NCBI GenBank assembly: GCA_963820545.1
Contig: CAWGAJ010000001.1
Span: forward strand, 1,364,001-1,428,000
Reading direction: 5' to 3'
Length of the DNA stretch: 64,000 nucleotides
From: CAWGAJ01 sp963820545
GTDB lineage: Bacteria > Planctomycetota > Planctomycetia > Pirellulales > Thermoguttaceae
Part shown: positions 28,901-36,387 of the stretch, one piece after another
Position numbering within the stretch: position 1 is the stretch's first letter
Layout of the letters: the number at the start of each line of letters is the position of its first letter
Notes under the pieces: generated by a model
What the model was told of the DNA's origin: nothing
Seen by the model: the letters and a program-made list of their open reading frames with translations, nothing else
The model's database searches: none
Position numbers and translations under genes: made by a program

Positions 28901-29491
28901 AAGATCGGCGGAAAGACAAGGAGTTGCTTTGGTGCTATTGTTTGAGGAACAACTGATCGCGGTCAGCAATCGGGTGTCGCTGCTTGTCCCGTACTTGTCG
29001 ATGTGATTGTCGTCGAGCAGTTCGCGAGCGTGATCGGCGTCCCACCAAACGAGAAAATTGGTTGAACTCGGCGCACGGCCGACATAGTTGCCGTAGCGGT
29101 CGCGCAGGCCGCTGGTGTTGGAGGCCCACATTTCGGCGCCTGGGTTTCCTGCGTAAATATCATCAGCACACCCTCTTCCCACATCTCCAGATGAAGCAAT
29201 ACCCCAGATGAGTGCTCCGCTATCAGCATCGCGAAACTCGGCGCCTGCCGTGGTTGAAACTGGTTCATGAACATCAAACACTTCCAGGCCCGGATGGTCC
29301 GGGTCCAGATCGCCCAGATGCATGGCATCGCCGTGGCCTAGGCCCGTGGTGTAAAGGCCCGTCCCGTTATCGTCGATTGCGCAGCGCGCCATAGATAATC
29401 TCGTCCTTGCCGTCGCCATCGACGTCGCCGACGCTGAGATTGTGGTTTCCCTGGCCCGCATACGCGCCATTTCCCGGCGTATTGCTGTCAA
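25979..29491 (-). CDS. rhamnogalacturonan lyase (PL11), C-terminal part with FnIII and dockerin-like modules
   Basis: Continues the PL11 lyase started at 30695, in another frame. The lyase domain resumes at AIDDNGTGLYTTGLGHGDAM and includes LGDLDPDHPGLEVFDVHE, LFGDWREEVIWRTDD and YTLMHDPQYRLSIAWQNVAY. Two fibronectin type III domains follow (APTNVAAAV and APTGLTVTAV starts), then a concanavalin-like beta domain (WVAQDIGNVGITGHTIYS), an Ig/PKD-like domain, and a dockerin-like pair: GSDAAVNTSDEQASRSNRTG and YDYNRDRQVNASDDLIARHN; only the second keeps the D-x-N-x-D calcium loop. A C-terminal stretch of about 230 residues is Ala/Ser/Pro-rich then charged. The apparent start at 29491 is an artefact of the frame; true joining is near 29385. 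Confidence 0.82.
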   Translation of the reverse strand: MTAIRREMARMRARETTISASATSMATARTRLSMARCAIDDNGTGLYTTGLGHGDAMHLGDLDPDHPGLEVFDVHEPVSTTAGAEFRDADSGALIWGIASSGDVGRGCADDIYAGNPGAEMWASNTSGLRDRYGNYVGRAPSSTNFLVWWDADHARELLDDNHIDKYGTSSDTRLLTAISCSSNNSTKATPCLSADLFGDWREEVIWRTDDSQWLRIYTTTTPATDRIYTLMHDPQYRLSIAWQNVAYNQPPHTSFYLGDGMSTPPTPNIYLVQSGLVPPAAPTNVAAAVITPSRIDVTWTTSAGATSYRIKRSDNTGGPYYTIATGVTGASYSDTNVEVSGTYYYVVSAVSSSGESANSAEVMGSITGLPAPTGLTVTAVSSSQVDLAWTASAGATSYLVRRAYNSGGPYTTIASGVTNTSYSDTTVTSGPTYYYAVAAVSATNGSPNSSEVSATITLPAPWVAQDIGNVGITGHTIYSNGVFQVTGSNASSGDGFQFVNQGLIGNSTIIVKVDSQSADTGWGGIMIRKSSSSTSAYASVVATSDIKNHIFFYWRSSDGGSSSYSTGYVAVPIWFKLTRVGNVFTGYYSTDGTTWNLFPNGSTRTISMGVLTLGGLAVCSDAPDLLSTTQFSNVSITSANTAPTVATPASASPITSTTFNLSVLGTDDGGEGNLKYTWAATGTPPAPVSFSINGTHDAKNTVATFTKAGTYNLQVTIMDSGGLTVTSSVGVVVYSSIAGRMVFYNNSMFDWHMDYPNGDPAANVYDDNAIATNKQALLSGPTATSANYTSYSRGINGIIIDIQNPTNPLGLTAADFQFKVGNDNYPSGWSTGPAPSSVSVRQGQGAGGSDRVTITWDDIAGNSIKNQWLQVTVKANTNTGLSAADVFYFGNLIGESGSDAAVNTSDEQASRSNRTGFTLASVSNAYDYNRDRQVNASDDLIARHNSGASLWLLTGPLAAEDTMQPLALAAAPPPDTSAVAASSMEASAVMPLASLAAAPLVSSIATSIITPPAEVMPVALPFANSLLGDSGAMTASSSLPASDLLATKTMVFAYNLFEFNRLSQPLREISPPGKALADAGVQGAAAAFSSFEEIKRQAEQPRNAVFDRALFHDAVFGQTAAGKDLEGELNADKVNWLSDLEQGIIKNYLLKKNRPRQNAADAFLAGYQT

Positions 29492-30695
29492 AAGTCCATA
29501 CCTGAGTCAGTTGCCCATCTCGCCAATTCCAGGCCACCAACACAGCCCTTGTATAATATCCGCGGCACATCACCAGGCTCGGTCTTACACCGTCCACATA
29601 CGCCACGCAGGCCAGGAAACGATCGACCCGGTTGCCATAGCTGTCTCCCCAGTCGGAGACGTTGCCTCGGGCAGGGAGGTAATTGGTCGTGGCCATCGCT
29701 GCACCGGTCATGCCATTGAAAATCGTCAGATACTCCGGCCCAGAAAGGATATAACCCGAAGAATTGCGATAATCGGCATGGAGTGTATCCCCGAGCAGGA
29801 GCACATAGTTGCCCTGTCCGTCCTTTGTGTCCGGGGCGGTCTTACAGGCGACCTCCGCCCGGCCGTCGCCGTCCAGATCATAGACCATAAATTGCGTGTA
29901 ATGGGCCCCGGCACGGATATTTATGCCCAGATCAATCCGCCACAGCCGAGTGCCATCCATTTCGTAGGCGTCGAGATAGACATTTCCCGTATAGCCGGAT
30001 TGCGCATTGTCTTTGGAATTGGAGGGATCCCATTTCACTATGATTTCGTACTGGCCGTCGCCGTCCAGATCGCCCACGCTGCAATCGTTAGCGCTGTAAG
30101 TGCAAGTTACTCCATCGGGAGTGGTAACGCCGGCGGGAATTTGCAGTGGAATTCCCAGGTATTGCTGGGCGGGCGCGTTGGCTCCCAGGGTGAACGTTTC
30201 GCTGGGCGACTGTTCCACGCCGCCTATGACCGGCCGGACAAAATATGAGTTGCTCAGCGCGGTGTTGACGCCGGTGTCGACATAATCGGTGGTTGTGGTA
30301 ATCGGCGAGATATTGAGTTTCACCGCTGCTCCGCCGCTCGTGGAGCGATACAGGTTGAAAGCGATGGTGCTCGTGTCGGTTCCCAGCAGGCGCCAGCCCA
30401 CATAGACGGTCCCTCCGCCCTCGTTGACCGCCACAATGCCGCGGTTGAGATACTCCATTTGCCGCGGCGACGAGGTCAAGGTAATGTCCGTTGACAACAT
30501 ATTTGATTGTAAATTTGCGATAGCCTCCGCCGAGAGCACGGACTGCAACGTTAGACTGTCGAGCACCCAGCGCGGTTCGAGCGATTCAAATCGCAGCGGG
30601 CTGTTGCGGCCACGGGCGGAAAGCGAGGATTTCCTTTTACGCCGTGTGGATCTTTCTAGCTGCAGTCCCTGAGATTTCCTGACGTACCGAAACAT
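29367..30695 (-). CDS. rhamnogalacturonan lyase (PL11), N-terminal part with LEPR-type leader
   Basis: Start of a secreted PL11 endo-lyase that cleaves the rhamnogalacturonan-I backbone by beta-elimination. ATG 30695 has AGAGG 5 bp upstream. The leader is the planctomycete type: a basic stretch then RFESLEPRWVLD (LEPR-XLL-like) instead of a classical signal peptide. The lyase begins with RQMEYLNRGIVAVNEGGG and WRLLGTDTSTIAFNLYRS, and contains calcium-binding loops of the form DLDGDGQYEI, DLDGDGRAEV and DVDGDGKDEI. The frame ends at 29367 with ALRNRR; conserved sequence continues in the other frame. An extra C in a GCGCGCTGCGC tract at about 29385 explains the break. Joined protein about 1,570 residues. 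Confidence 0.87.
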   Translation of the reverse strand: MFRYVRKSQGLQLERSTRRKRKSSLSARGRNSPLRFESLEPRWVLDSLTLQSVLSAEAIANLQSNMLSTDITLTSSPRQMEYLNRGIVAVNEGGGTVYVGWRLLGTDTSTIAFNLYRSTSGGAAVKLNISPITTTTDYVDTGVNTALSNSYFVRPVIGGVEQSPSETFTLGANAPAQQYLGIPLQIPAGVTTPDGVTCTYSANDCSVGDLDGDGQYEIIVKWDPSNSKDNAQSGYTGNVYLDAYEMDGTRLWRIDLGINIRAGAHYTQFMVYDLDGDGRAEVACKTAPDTKDGQGNYVLLLGDTLHADYRNSSGYILSGPEYLTIFNGMTGAAMATTNYLPARGNVSDWGDSYGNRVDRFLACVAYVDGVRPSLVMCRGYYTRAVLVAWNWRDGQLTQVWTFDSNTPGNGAYAGQGNHNLSVGDVDGDGKDEIIYGALRNRR

Positions 30696-30799
30696 CACAG
30701 CCTCTCTGATATATCGATGCCCGAAATCGATTGCAACAGCGAACTATACTGGGTACAGCAACTCCGATTTAGGCGTTTTTCAGCAGATAATTTCTACTA

Positions 30800-30932
30800 A
30801 GAGCTTCTAACAAAATTATGCAAACTGGCAATTTTTTGTGCCACTGCTTGTTCATAAGCAGTGTTTTATCGGTATTTCAAACGGCACTGCTTGCAAGCAA
30901 GCAGTGGCACACGTCATTTTGTTAGAAGCTCT
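30800..30932. repeat. MITE-like element with 17-bp perfect terminal inverted repeats
   Basis: AGAGCTTCTAACAAAAT (30800-30816) and its exact reverse complement (30916-30932) bracket a core. Inside are two hairpins, CACTGCTT..AAGCAGTG and CACTGCTTG-CAAG-CAAGCAGTG, and a larger GTGCCACTGCTTG/CAAGCAGTGGCAC pairing. The 133-bp unit has no coding capacity; no clear target duplication was seen. Confidence 0.65.
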
Positions 30933-31261
30933 AAATATCCTGGCTATGCGATGTGCGCAAAACAGATCAAATCAATGTCAGACCGTAAGCACTAAAACTG
31001 TGCAAATAATTAGCCTATTCTGATTACATTAATATATGTTAATCAAAAACGCATATAATTACAATATTTTTTAACTGTTTTTAAGGGATTCAAGGGCTTT
31101 CGCCGGGATATTTGCACATATCTTCTCCCCGTGCGGAACTGCGCCAATTTATTTATGACGATGCATAGTCGAGGAGCAAGGGAACATACAACTCCCTTGT
31201 TGGGTATGTTCCTTTTCATGATGTCACATAAATAAGTGTGAAAAACACTCCGGCAATAAAA

Positions 31262-31293
31262 ACCCGCTCCCGTGCCGAAGCACGGGAGCGGGT
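31262..31293 (-). terminator. intrinsic terminator of the giant PEP-CTERM gene
   Basis: Perfect 14-bp stem ACCCGCTCCCGTGC with CGAA loop. On the minus strand it is followed by TTTTTAT, and it lies 40 bp beyond the stop codon at 31333. Confidence 0.9.
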
Positions 31294-31332
31294 AAGGTTA
31301 ATCAAAGGTTATCTAGTTTTTATGTTAAAACC

Positions 31333-34300
31333 TTATCGGCTGCGGCGCCAGTAAATGCCCAGCGCCATGGCGGCCAGCAGCAGCATGGCCCAGGTCGACG
31401 GCTCTGGAACGGGTGAAATCGAAGTCAAATCTGCTCCGTCAGACAGCGGGCCGGAACCCGACGGCCTGATAACCAGCTTCGCGCCGGAGCCAATCGAGAT
31501 ATGGTTCTGCGAGATCGAGCTGGCGATCAAGGTGGCGTTAGCGGCAACTTCGGTTGCGCCCGTTCCGGTAATGGCACCCACTTGCTGAGCGGTGGAGCCG
31601 CTGATCAACAGCGAGGTGAGGCTGTTGTTGATGATTTTCAGGAAGTTGGCCCCGGATTTGGTGGCCGGCGTCCCGGTCAATTCCACCTTGGCGCCGGAGT
31701 TGATCTGGAGTACGGCGGCGGGATCGACGGAGACCGTGCCGCCCGTGCGATTCAGCTTCAATTCGCCGCCGCTTGAGCCGTCCACGGTCAGCGTGCCGGC
31801 GCCCCAGGTGGTACCCTGGGAGCCGGTGACTTCCACCACGTTGGCTGCGGTATCGATGCCGCCGCCGGTGTAGTTGATGGTAATCGGCCGGGCCATGGAG
31901 ATAGCGGCCGTGGCTGCCAGTTTGCCGCCGTTTAGGGTCACGCCGCCACTAGCACCGCCGAGGTTGAGGTCGTTGCTAATGGAGAGGATTCCGCTACCGC
32001 TGATGGTCGTGCCGCCCGTATAGGCGCTACTGCCGGAGAGGACCCAGGTCCCCGCGCCGGTCTTGGCTACTGAAGTGGCCCCGCTGGCATCGTCGCCGAT
32101 GCTTGCCGCGAGGGTGTTACTGCCGGTATTCGAACCGGTAAGGGTCAAGGTGCGCGTGCCAGTGCCGGTAAAGGCCAGAGCGCCGGAGTTGGTCCAAGTG
32201 ACGGCCCCGCTGCCCGCGGCATCGATGGTTCCCGCCGAGGAGCCCGCGCCGAGGGTGAAGAGATGGTCGGTGCTGGAGCCGGCGCCTCGATATTGCAAGG
32301 TGGCGCCGTTCAGGACCAGATTGGACGCGACATTAGTCGCCTGTCCAATGTTGCTGGCCGTGCCGCCATTGGCCAGTGAGGAAACAGCGAGCATTCCGCC
32401 GCTGATTGACGTTACACCCGTGTAGGTATTGGCGCTGCCGAGCACCCAGGTCCCCGCGCCGGTCTTGTAGAGCGACGTGGGATTGGTTAAGTAATCGGGG
32501 ATGACCGGATTAAACGTGTTGTCGAGCGTACTCGTCCCGGTAAGTGTGAACGGGTGCGGGGCTCCGGCGGCGCCCATGATAAGCGACCCGCCGTTGGACC
32601 AAGTGATGGCCCCGGTGCCCGAGGCATCGAGTGTCGCGCCCGCAGAGTACACGGTGAAGAGACGATCGGTGCTGGAAGTGCCGCCGCTATATTTCAACGT
32701 GCCGCCGCTAAAGGTCAGATTCTGGGCGGCGGGACCAGAAGCGCCGATGCTGCTACCCAGTGTTCCGTTGACCAAAACGTAAACATCGAGCGTTCCGCCG
32801 TTGATGGCTGTTGTTTTATATGTGGTGCCGGTGCCGCCAAAGGCATAGTAGCTAGTGCCTCTTAGGATTTGCGTACCGGTGCCGACCTTGGTGAGCAGTA
32901 AATATCTTCCACCATTGGGGTTGCCGCCGCCGGTGTCGGGAATAATGGTTCCGGAAAAGTCGCCGTTGGCGTTGCCGTTGCCCAGGGTGATCGTTTTGGT
33001 GTTGCCGTTGTTGTTTTGGCCGATATTTCCGGCGCCATCGAGTCCGTTGATGTTCTGGTCAAAATTATTGATGATCCACTGCGCGCCGCTGGCGATATAC
33101 AAATTTCCCTTGCCATTTCCGATGGGAAGCATATCGACGCCATTCATGTATACCATGCCGCCCTCGATTCTAAAGCCGCCGGAAAAATCCTTAACATTAG
33201 CGACGTTATCCAGCCAAAGTCGGCCATTGCCTTGCTTGATAAGCTGGAGCTTGCCGCCTCCGGCGGGATCCCTGATGGAGCCTCCCAGCCGGCTAGCGGA
33301 GCTGTTGCCAGAGGCATCAGCGAAGACGGTAAGGGTGCGATCCCCAGTGCCGGTGCACACAATGTTACCCCAAATATTTAAACCGTAGCCTGATGCAACT
33401 CCGGAGTTTGTCAACCTGAGGGTTCCTCCGTTGGGGGTTACGCTCAGGCTGCGATCGGTGAGGCCGCCGACGCCGGTAAACTGGAACGTGCCGCCGTCGA
33501 GGACCCAATTCCAATAATCGTTGGTAGCCTGGCCAATGCCACAGGCCACGCCGCCAGTGGCTATGAGATTAGTGCTCAGCGTTCCCGTGGAGATCTTGGT
33601 GATGCCGGTATAAGCATTTGCTCCAGTGAGGTAAACAATACCGGTGCCGGTCTTGGTCAGATCAGTCACCGTGGTGACGTAAGTGAAGGGATCAAGGTAA
33701 TCGGTCACCACGGCCGAGATTGTTCCGGCTCGCACGTCGAGAGCGGTTTTACTCATTAGGTAGCCGACGCCTAGGGAGTCGGTGATGGTGCCGCCGTTGA
33801 GAACGACGCCGTTGACGGCGGGTATGTATCCGGCGATGTCAAACGTGCCGCCGTTGACCGTCACCGTGGTTGTCATGGGCAGGGCGAAACTAGTAAAACC
33901 GCCGAGTTGCAAGCTTGCCGAGTTAATCGTGGTCCCGCCGCCGTAGGTGTTGCTGCCAGAGCTGGGCGCGAGCACGACGGTGCCGCCGCTGGCACTGCCG
34001 ACGACCACGGATCGCGAGGCGCCGTCCAGCATGGTGGCGACGGAAAGCGTGCCCCCGCCGCCGCCAAATCTATAGGTGTTGTTATCGGGTGTGATTGTCC
34101 CGCTGTATGTGGCGGTCCCCGTGGTCCCAAGGCTGAGTTGCGAGCCGGCGAAGTTCATATTTTCGCTGCTATCGGTCCCTATGGCGATGCCGCCCGAGCT
34201 GCCGGCAACGACTCTATTGATCAGCCCCTGTATCGGCCCGTAGGCTGCATCAGCCGCGACCATGCCATTGGCGTTGACCGTCAGCGTTTGGTTGCTGCCG

Positions 34301-36387
34301 ATGTTGTTCGAGCTTGTCAGGGTCAGTGATCCGCCGTCAACGGTCACGTTGTTCCCGTTGACGTTACTGCCCAACTTGGAATTGACGTCAACTTGGAGCA
34401 TTCCGCTGGTGACCGTGGTCCCACCGGAGTAAGTATTGGCGGTATGGCTAAGCAAGACAGTGCCTGTAAGCCCGGTGCCGCCAACGATCAGAGAGCGCGG
34501 CGTGGCGCCGTTGTTGACCAGCGGGCTGTTAAAGGTAAGCGTGCCCCCGCCGCCGCCCAGTTTATAAACGTTGTTATAGGGCGTGATCGTCCCGGTATAG
34601 GTTGGGGTTCCCGAGGCCCCGAAACTCAGACTGCTGGTGAAGGTCAGGTTTTCGCTATTGTCAGACGCTATGGCAACGCCGCCCGCGCTGGAGGAACTCA
34701 TTTTGCTGAGCAGATCGGCCACAAAACCGTAGGTGGAAGTCGCCGCGACCACACCGCCGGCGTTGACCGTCATGGTTTGGTTGCTGCCGACGTTGGTCGA
34801 GTTAGTCAGGGTCAGCACGCCGGTGCTATTGATTGTGATATTGTTCCCGGTGGAATTAGCGCCCAAGGTGGCGGCGGTGTCAGTATAAAGCGTGCCGCCG
34901 GAGATTGTGGTGCCGCCGGTATATGGGTTCGAGGCGGTAAGGGTAACCAATCCGGTGGTCGTCTTGCTAACTCCGGCTGCTCCGCCGAGTTTGGCCGAAA
35001 CGGTGCCGGAACGCAGGTCGAACGCGCTGGTGCTGGTGATGGTTCCGGGAGAGGCGCCGGTGTCGCTAATCGTGCCGCTGGTCAGTGTAACTCCACTCAC
35101 CGTGGGAGAGAATCCATAGAGGTCCGTCGTAGCGCCGCCGCTTATGGTCAGTCGGCCTGCGGAGGCCCCGCCCAGGGCATTGTTATTTCCCAGCTTCACT
35201 TCGCCGGCGGTGACCGTGGTGCCGCCAGAGTAGTTATTGGAGGCATTAAGAGACAAGATTCCATTGCCGTTCTTGACGAGTGTGCCGGCGCCGCCCGCGC
35301 CAATGGAGGTACCCAGGACGACATCATTGCCGTTGGTGTTAAATATCGCACTTACAGCACTGCCGGAAAAGGTCAGGGTTCGCGAGGAGACGTCCACCGT
35401 GCTGCCCGTGGCCCACTGTAAGCCGCCGCCATTAAAAGTAACTCCCCCGGTGCCCAAATTATCAAGTGTAGAGAAGTTGACTAGCCCACTGGTGATAGCC
35501 GTGCCGCCGGCGTAACTATTGCTGGCAGCGAGGACAAGCGTCCCCGAGCCGGCCTTGGTCAAAAGCGCGGTTGAAGTGCCGGCTATGGAATTGCTGATAG
35601 TCAGCGAGGTATTGTTATTAACGTTGATGGTGCTGCTATTGTTCAGCGTGATGCCGCGGTAGGTATCGTCGATAGACATGTTGGCGGTGGTTTGCAGGGT
35701 GCCGCCATTTAAAGTCAACTGATCGGGCGTATCAGTAAACGGCGGACTGTAGCCCAAGCTACTCTCATCGGCGATGCTCAGGGTTCCGTTGGTGATGATG
35801 GTTTTACCGTTATAAGTATTTGCCACGTAGAGGTTAGTGGTAGTGGTAAGGATCAAGGTACCCCCGCCAGTAAGAGTAAACCCGCCCGTATAACTGATCA
35901 CGGTTGGATTCGTGTCCCAGCTCTCGATCGTGCCGAGAACCCTCAGCCAGGTGCCGCTGCTAACGTTAAAAATGCCGTTATTGTTAGTCAGGGTAATTCC
36001 CCGATTCACGGGGAGGGTTGTGTTGGCGGTGGTGGCCAGTGTGCCATTGTCCAGGGTCAGTTGATCGCCAATAGGCGACGGCGGGGCGGTTCCCAACCTG
36101 TCGGCATTCATGCTCACGGTCGAACCGCCGGTGATCGTGGTCTTGCCCGCGTAATTGTTAGCGCCAGCTAAAGTCAACGTGCCGCCGCCTTTGACGATCA
36201 GGGTATTATAATTGGTGGAGCCCCCGAGCACGCTGCTAACCGTCATTGTTTTGTTGGCGGCGATATTGAAATTGATGTCGCTGGAGATGTCCGTGTCTCC
36301 CAAGGTGATCCCGCGGTTTGTGGCCACGGTCCAGTTATCGGTGACGTCGAGGGTGGTTCCTCCATCGAGGGTCAGTTGATTTCCCAC
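31333..36387 (-). CDS. giant strand-repeat PEP-CTERM protein, C-terminal part
   Basis: 1,684 residues of autotransporter-associated beta-strand repeats (units of the type LTKTGTGTQILRGTSYYAFG, GTWVLSGSSAYTGGTTISG, NGGTLKYSGG) with very few charged residues; it should fold as a long beta-helix. The C-terminus is a PEP-CTERM signal: VPEPSTWAMLLLAAMALGIY and WRRSR. It is not a separate gene: the first residues GNQLTLDGGTTLDVTDNW continue the product of 36372-39266, with a one-base loss in TTGGCGCC at about 36405 (expected ALGATPGAFVGN). No ribosome binding site precedes 36387. Function is probably adhesive or structural at the cell surface; no catalytic motif was seen. Confidence 0.85.
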   Translation of the reverse strand: MGNQLTLDGGTTLDVTDNWTVATNRGITLGDTDISSDINFNIAANKTMTVSSVLGGSTNYNTLIVKGGGTLTLAGANNYAGKTTITGGSTVSMNADRLGTAPPSPIGDQLTLDNGTLATTANTTLPVNRGITLTNNNGIFNVSSGTWLRVLGTIESWDTNPTVISYTGGFTLTGGGTLILTTTTNLYVANTYNGKTIITNGTLSIADESSLGYSPPFTDTPDQLTLNGGTLQTTANMSIDDTYRGITLNNSSTINVNNNTSLTISNSIAGTSTALLTKAGSGTLVLAASNSYAGGTAITSGLVNFSTLDNLGTGGVTFNGGGLQWATGSTVDVSSRTLTFSGSAVSAIFNTNGNDVVLGTSIGAGGAGTLVKNGNGILSLNASNNYSGGTTVTAGEVKLGNNNALGGASAGRLTISGGATTDLYGFSPTVSGVTLTSGTISDTGASPGTITSTSAFDLRSGTVSAKLGGAAGVSKTTTGLVTLTASNPYTGGTTISGGTLYTDTAATLGANSTGNNITINSTGVLTLTNSTNVGSNQTMTVNAGGVVAATSTYGFVADLLSKMSSSSAGGVAIASDNSENLTFTSSLSFGASGTPTYTGTITPYNNVYKLGGGGGTLTFNSPLVNNGATPRSLIVGGTGLTGTVLLSHTANTYSGGTTVTSGMLQVDVNSKLGSNVNGNNVTVDGGSLTLTSSNNIGSNQTLTVNANGMVAADAAYGPIQGLINRVVAGSSGGIAIGTDSSENMNFAGSQLSLGTTGTATYSGTITPDNNTYRFGGGGGTLSVATMLDGASRSVVVGSASGGTVVLAPSSGSNTYGGGTTINSASLQLGGFTSFALPMTTTVTVNGGTFDIAGYIPAVNGVVLNGGTITDSLGVGYLMSKTALDVRAGTISAVVTDYLDPFTYVTTVTDLTKTGTGIVYLTGANAYTGITKISTGTLSTNLIATGGVACGIGQATNDYWNWVLDGGTFQFTGVGGLTDRSLSVTPNGGTLRLTNSGVASGYGLNIWGNIVCTGTGDRTLTVFADASGNSSASRLGGSIRDPAGGGKLQLIKQGNGRLWLDNVANVKDFSGGFRIEGGMVYMNGVDMLPIGNGKGNLYIASGAQWIINNFDQNINGLDGAGNIGQNNNGNTKTITLGNGNANGDFSGTIIPDTGGGNPNGGRYLLLTKVGTGTQILRGTSYYAFGGTGTTYKTTAINGGTLDVYVLVNGTLGSSIGASGPAAQNLTFSGGTLKYSGGTSSTDRLFTVYSAGATLDASGTGAITWSNGGSLIMGAAGAPHPFTLTGTSTLDNTFNPVIPDYLTNPTSLYKTGAGTWVLGSANTYTGVTSISGGMLAVSSLANGGTASNIGQATNVASNLVLNGATLQYRGAGSSTDHLFTLGAGSSAGTIDAAGSGAVTWTNSGALAFTGTGTRTLTLTGSNTGSNTLAASIGDDASGATSVAKTGAGTWVLSGSSAYTGGTTISGSGILSISNDLNLGGASGGVTLNGGKLAATAAISMARPITINYTGGGIDTAANVVEVTGSQGTTWGAGTLTVDGSSGGELKLNRTGGTVSVDPAAVLQINSGAKVELTGTPATKSGANFLKIINNSLTSLLISGSTAQQVGAITGTGATEVAANATLIASSISQNHISIGSGAKLVIRPSGSGPLSDGADLTSISPVPEPSTWAMLLLAAMALGIYWRRSR

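Larger units (their letters stand above)
30696..31332. other. AT-rich intergenic region with nested palindromic element
   Basis: No convincing gene. It carries the nested inverted-repeat element (30800-30932) and the terminator hairpin (31262-31293) of the leftward gene that follows. The remainder (30940-31240) is AT-rich with no recognised RNA. Confidence 0.6.

Noticed and set aside
34393..35421. 342-codon plus-strand ORF inside the giant PEP-CTERM gene
   Set aside because: Shadow of the low-complexity strand-repeat gene on the minus strand; no start signal or domain.
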